From Mycobacterium botniense (GTDB taxonomy: Bacteria > Actinomycetota > Actinomycetes > Mycobacteriales > Mycobacteriaceae): 64,000 nt of DNA. Each line of letters begins with the position of its first letter. The first letter of the stretch is position 1. Below, piece by piece: positions 58,824 to 64,000 of this stretch. The notes under the pieces were generated by a model that did no database searches, was not told the DNA's origin, and worked only from the letters and a program-made list of their open reading frames with translations. A program made the position numbers and the translations under genes. Location: NCBI RefSeq assembly GCF_010723305.1, contig NZ_BLKW01000004.1, forward strand, positions 2,124,255-2,188,254, given 5' to 3'.

Positions 58824-59908
58824 TCCGGCCACACCCTCATCGGTGTGATAGAGGCGACCATTTTCGATGCCGGGTTGCCGCCGGTGATCGAGCACGCGAT
58901 AGCCGCTGGCTGCGCGTATTGTGGCTGCGCCACACCGGGAATCGGGTTGGTGTAGTTGCCGGTGATCAGCGACGCCAGCGGGGCGGTCTGCGGCAGCGCC
59001 CCAAACGCCGACTCGAACTGCTGCAGCAGCGGCGGCACGTTGTTGCCGCTGACAAAGTTGATGAGCGTGTCGAGCAGCGACGGCGACGCCGACTGCGGCG
59101 CCTGCGACCGTGGCGGGGTGAGGTCGACGACGCGCGGCAGCCGGGATAAAGTGTTGATCAGCGCAATGTCACCGGCGTTCAGTGGTCCGAACGTGATCAT
59201 CGTTGTCGAGCCGGGGCCGTTGGCGAAACTGAACGTGGCCCCGTCTTCGGTTCCCGCGTAGCACAGGATGGCGGGCCAGCCGTCCTGGTCACCGATGTTG
59301 CCCAACTGCAACCAGCCGGAGCCCGAGCCGGTCCACCCCGACGTGTCACGCGGGAAGGTGTCTGTCCACGGCACACCGAGCCAGAACGCGAGATCGTTGC
59401 GGATCTTCTGCGTGAACTCCTGATGCAGCACGAGCCGCGGCAGCTGCTTGATCTGATCCGCCCACGGCTCGCCCCAGCGGGCCGGGAACCACCAATAGCC
59501 GCGGTCAACCGTCCAATATTCCAGCGAGCCTTGCAGATTCGGGTTCCACGCACCGATCCACTCCGACACCAGGCGCGACATGCCTTGCGGGGTGGTGGCA
59601 TGCGCCTGCAAACGCATCGTCAAGTTGCAGGTGTCATACATGGTGTAGGTCCAGGTGACGCCGGGCTGCCGCGCTCCTTTGAGGTCGATGTGCTTGAAAC
59701 CTGGTGTGACACCGGATAATCCGTCCACCAAGAGGATGCCGTCTTGGATTCCGGGCCACGGCGCCTCCGGCCCGCACAGCGTGAACTTCGAGTTTCCGTC
59801 GGGGCTGGTGAACTTGATAGTGGGTATTGCGCCGTCCAGCAGATCGGCTGCGCCCTGGGGCAGAATCGTGGCGTCGTTGGTGGCGTAAATCAGAGGGTAG
59901 GTCGTCAT
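58820..59908 (-). CDS. Minor tail protein (distal tail-like)
   Basis: A 362-residue protein from ATG 59908, which overlaps the tape-measure stop. Features: GNSKFTLCGPEAPWPGIQDG, RLVSEWIGAWNPNLQGSLEY and WWFPARWGEPWADQIKQLPR, matching the first minor tail protein after the tape measure in many mycobacteriophages, usually a distal tail protein. A long upstream frame (to 60178) is a tape-measure shadow. No indel seen. Confidence 0.78.
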   Translation of the reverse strand: MTTYPLIYATNDATILPQGAADLLDGAIPTIKFTSPDGNSKFTLCGPEAPWPGIQDGILLVDGLSGVTPGFKHIDLKGARQPGVTWTYTMYDTCNLTMRLQAHATTPQGMSRLVSEWIGAWNPNLQGSLEYWTVDRGYWWFPARWGEPWADQIKQLPRLVLHQEFTQKIRNDLAFWLGVPWTDTFPRDTSGWTGSGSGWLQLGNIGDQDGWPAILCYAGTEDGATFSFANGPGSTTMITFGPLNAGDIALINTLSRLPRVVDLTPPRSQAPQSASPSLLDTLINFVSGNNVPPLLQQFESAFGALPQTAPLASLITGNYTNPIPGVAQPQYAQPAAIACSITGGNPASKMVASITPMRVWPE

Positions 59909-62900
59909 CGCGGCAATCCGTACGGCCTTGGGAATTGGCGTCCGGCAGTGTTGGACTGCGCGGTTTGCTCGGTCATTAACCGTTGACGGAACTCGTCGGG
60001 GTTGTTGGCTTGCACGACGATCGGCGCGTTGAACTGCGAGCCGATCCGGTCCCCGTTGTGCACGTCGCCGCCGCTGGCCGGGGTGAGCGGCTGCTGGGTC
60101 TGTCCCGCGGTGTTCGGCGTTGATGGGCGCACACCCGCGATACCTGTCAACAGGCGGCCAGGCAGTGTTTTGCCCCACTGCGACAGCGGGCTATCGGACG
60201 GGATCAAGGTGCTGAGAACGCCTTCGGCGGCGATGCCGCCCAGCTGGCCGAGGTAGCCGCCGGTGCGGTTCAAGTCCTGGAAGGCGACCTGCATCCCGGC
60301 GCCGGCCGCGCTGCCGCCGGGAAACATCGAACCAGCTGAAGCCGCCGCCGACTCGGCGGCGCCGATGATGCCGCCGCCGAAACCGAGCCCCGGCGAGGGG
60401 GGCAGGTCTTGGCCGGGAAGCCGCTGGGATGCGCCGGGTTTGGCGACACCTTCCGGGGTGTGCGCGGAGCGGTCCTCGGCCGACACTTCGCTGGCCTGGG
60501 TGCCTTTGTTGCCCGGGCCCGGCGATTTCGGCGCGCCGACCGGCAAATGAGGCTGCCCGCCTGACTTCTGTTGCGGCGCGGCCGGTGGTTTCGGCGTCGG
60601 CGGCGGCGGCTGCGTCGGGTCACCGCCGCCGACCAAATAGACCGCACCACCGTGATTGCGATGCAGGGCATTACGGAACGCATAGACCGCGTCCTGGCCG
60701 CCCATCGCGCGCACGTCGTCGGCGGTGAGCACGTGTTCGCCCGGCGACAGCCACGCTGGGATGATGTCGGTGCCGGCCGGGCCGCCGGCAGCGAAGCGCG
60801 GCGCATCCATCGGCGCGAGATTCACCGCCCCGGATGGGGGCCCCATCGGGTGCGGTGGCATCGGTATCGGCGCGTGTGCCGTGGGCGGGCTGGCGCCCAA
60901 CACGTTTGACAGATCGAGCTGTTGCCGATTCGGCGGGGCTGTCGCTGGGCCGCCGAGCATTCCCGGCAGACTCAAGCGTGGCCCAGACGCCCGGCCGGTA
61001 ATAACTCGGAGATATGTCTCGATTGCCGGAGGTACCGGCTGCTGAGGCGCCGGGATCCCGGCGGCCTTGTCAACCACGCCGGGCAGCGTTGGGAACGGCC
61101 CGAGCTGAGGCAGGGGACCGTGGGTCAGCGCCGGCTGCGGGGGCTGGAACATCGCCGGCGCCGGTGACGCTGGCCCCGGCGGTGCTGGCGTCGGTGGTGC
61201 TGGCGTCGGCGGTGCGGAAGATGCTTCGGGCGCAGCCGACGCGGCGCCTGTGCCGGTCGGCGAACCATCGGCCGGTGGGGCCGTATCGCCGTCGGCTCGC
61301 CATCCGGCCGTGGCGGCGCTGCTAGGCGGCAGCGGTGTGCCGTAGTCGCCGAGGTCTGCGTAACCGCCGGGAGCGCCGAAGTCCAATCCAGCGTCCAAGC
61401 CGTAGTCGGCGCCCACTGCGCTGGAGCGGATGGCGTTGCCCAGCATGGCGCCCTCTATCGGGCCGATCGCCAGGTCGGCGAGGAAGGTGACAAGCCACTC
61501 CCCTAAGCCTTTGACCCCGCCGGAGAGGCCGAAGCCTTCCGCGAGCGGTGCGCCGAACCGCAACCCGCCGAAACTGTTCGCGCCACCGCGCAGCGGGTGA
61601 AAAGCGCCCCGCTCGGCGTCTTCGAGCTTGCGCTGCGCCAGATCGCGCTCGGTGTGCAGGTGCTCGATCTCGTGGTCGAGCCGATCCCGCTCGGACTGCT
61701 TGGCGGTTGCTTTGAGTTCGTTGCGGCGTTCTTCGGCGTCGTGAATCTCGTTGTCGAGATGTCGCAGCCGTTCCCGCGCGGCCGCGACTTTCGTCGTCGC
61801 GCGTGTGTAGCCCGGCTGGCCGCCGGGCTGGTCCTGCGTTGCGCCGGCCGGGATGCCGGCCCGCCGATGCCGCCGCCGCCGAAACCTCCGGCGCCCCGCC
61901 GAAGCCGCCGCCTGCGCTGTAGCCGGGTGGGCCTTGCAGGTCGCCGATCGGCAAAAACATGTGATGGTCGAACTGAGGGCTGTTCGCGCCCGCAGCGCCC
62001 GCTCCGACAACGAAGTTCCCGTGCGAGCCGCCGGCTTCGGCGTTCTCGCCGTCCGACAGCGTCATGGCGGCGTGCCCGGCGTTGCCGCCGCCGTGGTCGT
62101 ACCAGCCGACGCTGATCGTGCCAGGGCCGCCGATGCCGGGCCGGAACCCCAGCGACGCCAGCCATTGGCCCATGTTGACGGTGGTGGGCAATCCGACGTT
62201 AGGGATGCCGAGCGCGCCGGCGATGACGCGGCCCACCATCCCCGAGCAGTCGTGGCGTGTGGCTTGACTGTAGGGCGTGCCGATCATCGAGTAAGCGGCC
62301 TGCACGTCGGGTCCGATGGCTCCCCCGCCTTGACGGTGCAGCGCGCGCCGGAACGCGTACACCGCGCCGTGACCGCCCATCGCGTCCACGTCGTCAGCGG
62401 TCAGGACGTGCTCGCCGTCTGCGCCCCAAAACAGCGCCGAGTCTTTGCCTTTCGGCCCAGGAGCGCGCAGCAGGCCACCGCCGGAGTGGCCGGCGAGCTG
62501 ATGGTAGAGCCCTACGCCCGCGCCGCCTATGCCGCCGATGGCGGTTCCCCAAGGCCCGAACACCGATCCGAGGGCGGCACCGGTCGCGGCATCGGTGCCG
62601 ACCACGGCCGCGCCGTGCCAGAACCCGCTGGGACCCGTCGCGTGTTGCAGCGCGTCACCGCCAAGCTGCGCGCCGAGAGCCAAGGCGCCCCCCTTGGCGA
62701 GACGTCCCAAAGCGCCGCTGAGGCGCCCCGTCGAGGCGGTGGCCGCGTCCTCCTCGGCGACGATCGTGCCGAGCCCGCTGGCGATTGGCGCGAGAACGGT
62801 TTCGGCGATCTTGGCGGCCTTGAATATCGCCCACGCGCCGCCCAGCGCGCCGAGCGCGTCGATGACGCCATGCATGATGCCTGGATGCTGCGCTAGGGCG

Positions 62901-64000
62901 TTAGCTACGTCCTTGACGACGTTCAGGGCGGTCGTCGCGGCGGGCAGGAAGTCGTTACCGATCGCAATCGCGGCCGCCCCGAACGCGGACTTGGCCTGGT
63001 CTAGCTTGGCGTTGAATGTGGTCTGGGTTTCAACGAAACCCTTTACGGTGCCGTCATGTTCGCGGACGGTGCCGTCGATCTCTTTGATTTTCTCGTTGGC
63101 TTTCGCACCGTTCTCGCCGGTCGTCTGGAGCGCGACCTGCAGGGTTTCCTGGTCTCCGGTGAGCAGTTTCAACGCCTGGTCGTAGCCGATCTGGTCGCCG
63201 ATGCCCGACTTGATCAGACTGCTGAAGCCGGCCAGCTTGTTGTGCAGCGTGTTCCACTGACTGACCTCATTGGCCAGCTCGACGTTGAGGCCGCCGCGCG
63301 ATTTGCAGTCCTTGTACGATAATGTGCCGTCTTTGATCTGCTGGGCGACCGCTTTCGCTGCCGGTGACAGCCCGTTGAACGCCTGCTCCTCGGCCCTCGC
63401 TAACTGCGAGCTTTGGTAGCGCACATCAAGATTGACTTTGCCGTCTTTGGTGTGTTCCTGCACGGCGCGCTGCAGAAGTTGCATGGTGCCGGCGAGTCCG
63501 CGCTCGCCTGGGTGATCTTGGATGTCCTGCGCGTCAAGACCGAGAGCGCCCATCATGTCACGCATCTGTGCTGTCGGGTTGAGCATCTTCTGCATGGCGT
63601 GCGCGATAAGCTCCGATGCGTGCTGCGCCGAGTCGCCGGACTGTGTCATTTGCGCGGTCACGCCGTACAGGTCAGCCATCAAGTGATGCAGTTGTTCAGC
63701 GTTGAGTCCCTGGCTTTTCCCGATGTTGGCGAACAGCGGCTCAGCTGTGTGCAATGCGCCTGCGAAATCGGCGAAATTGCTTTTCGCCATCCCAACGGCC
63801 GACACCATTTTCGACATGACATCAGCGGCGTGCTCGGGGCCGTATCCGAAGTCGTTCATCGACGTGGTCAGACCGGAGGACTTCTTTGAGTCTGCGTTTT
63901 CCGACTTGGCGCCCTGCGCCGCTGATTTGAGCACGTTCACGCCGTCACCGCCGCGATACCCGGCTTTTCCACGTTGTACATCGCGTTGGACAACTCTTGC
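59905..64000 (-). pseudogene. Tape measure protein, partial and with frame breaks
   Basis: More than 1,350 residues; the N-terminus is beyond the right edge. The order is helical tail-length region (FGYGPEHAADVMSKMVSAVG; LNAEQLHHLMADLYGVTAQM), hydrophobic segments, a peptidase-like module with ATRHDCSGMVGRVIAG and GGNAGHAAMTLSDG, a coiled coil (ERLRHLDNEIHDAEERRNEL) and a Pro-rich C-terminus. A GEHVLTADDV.AMGG unit occurs twice (about 62.40 and 60.72 kb). Apparent indels at about 63963, 61895 and 61860 break the frame. It sets tail length and carries a wall-degrading motif for DNA entry. Confidence 0.82.

Larger units (their letters stand above)
44401..64000. mobile_element. Integrated prophage, late-gene half (continues past right edge)
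   Basis: From a tRNA-derived att core at 44401 rightwards, the genes are typical of mycobacterial siphoviruses: tape measure, minor tail proteins, hydrolases, lysin B and holin, all leftward and with four-base overlaps. Integrase, repressor, replication and head genes must lie beyond 64000. The intact tRNA gene is expected, on the minus strand, at the far end. A host-type PPE gene and three plus-strand genes sit at the att end, the usual place for cargo. Confidence 0.88.

Overview
The window is high-GC chromosomal DNA of a slow-growing, non-tuberculosis Mycobacterium. Gene content and order from about 0.2 to 25.5 kb match, from memory, the M. tuberculosis block Rv3034c-Rv3059: acyltransferase, lipoprotein, TB22.2-like secreted protein, two methyltransferases, echA17, a Nudix protein, an ABC ATPase, serB2, ctaD, fecB, adhC, a DUF3349 protein, nrdF2, a flavin monooxygenase, a TetR regulator, nrdE-nrdI-nrdH, an FMN reductase, an SDR, a TetR regulator and cyp136. 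Differences from M. tuberculosis are a photolyase gene at the left edge, absence of Rv3055/dinP, and a frameshifted FMN reductase. A PPE protein of the SVP class also points to the slow growers.

From 25.5 to 36.4 kb, between cyp136 and fadE22, lies a [NiFe]-hydrogenase locus: an orphan LeuA regulatory-domain protein, hypA, hypB, the small and large subunits of a group 1h (high-affinity, Hhy-type) uptake hydrogenase, a NifU/four-Cys Rieske-like fusion, four accessory proteins of unknown role (one only 43 residues), a maturation endopeptidase and hypC. hypD, hypE and hypF are not here. An adjacent MEDS/anti-sigma-like gene may be a regulator. From 36.5 to 44.4 kb there is lipid and central metabolism: an Ltp-type aldolase with a divergent DUF35 partner, fadE22, two dehydrogenases, a PAP2-type membrane enzyme and a degenerate Nudix protein.

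From about 44.40 kb to the right end is the late half of an integrated siphovirus-like prophage. Its edge is marked by a displaced tRNA 3' end (tRNA-Ala-like). Its structural and lysis genes are all on the minus strand and tightly overlapped: tape measure (runs off the right edge), four to six minor tail proteins, small membrane proteins, a PLD-family protein, three separate candidate peptidoglycan hydrolases (C39-like, NlpC/P60, GH25), lysin B, a holin, and finally a complete PPE gene. Three short plus-strand genes sit between the PPE gene and the att site and look like lysogen-expressed cargo.

About eleven single-base indels, mostly in G/C runs, break or locally scramble prophage genes, plus one in the host FMN reductase and one suspected in the PAP2 gene. 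They look more like sequencing errors than biology, but prophage decay is possible. The strongest items for follow-up are the PPE cargo and its insertion junction, the tRNA mini-helix at the att site, the split endolysin, and the unusual Cys4 NifU fusion of the hydrogenase locus.
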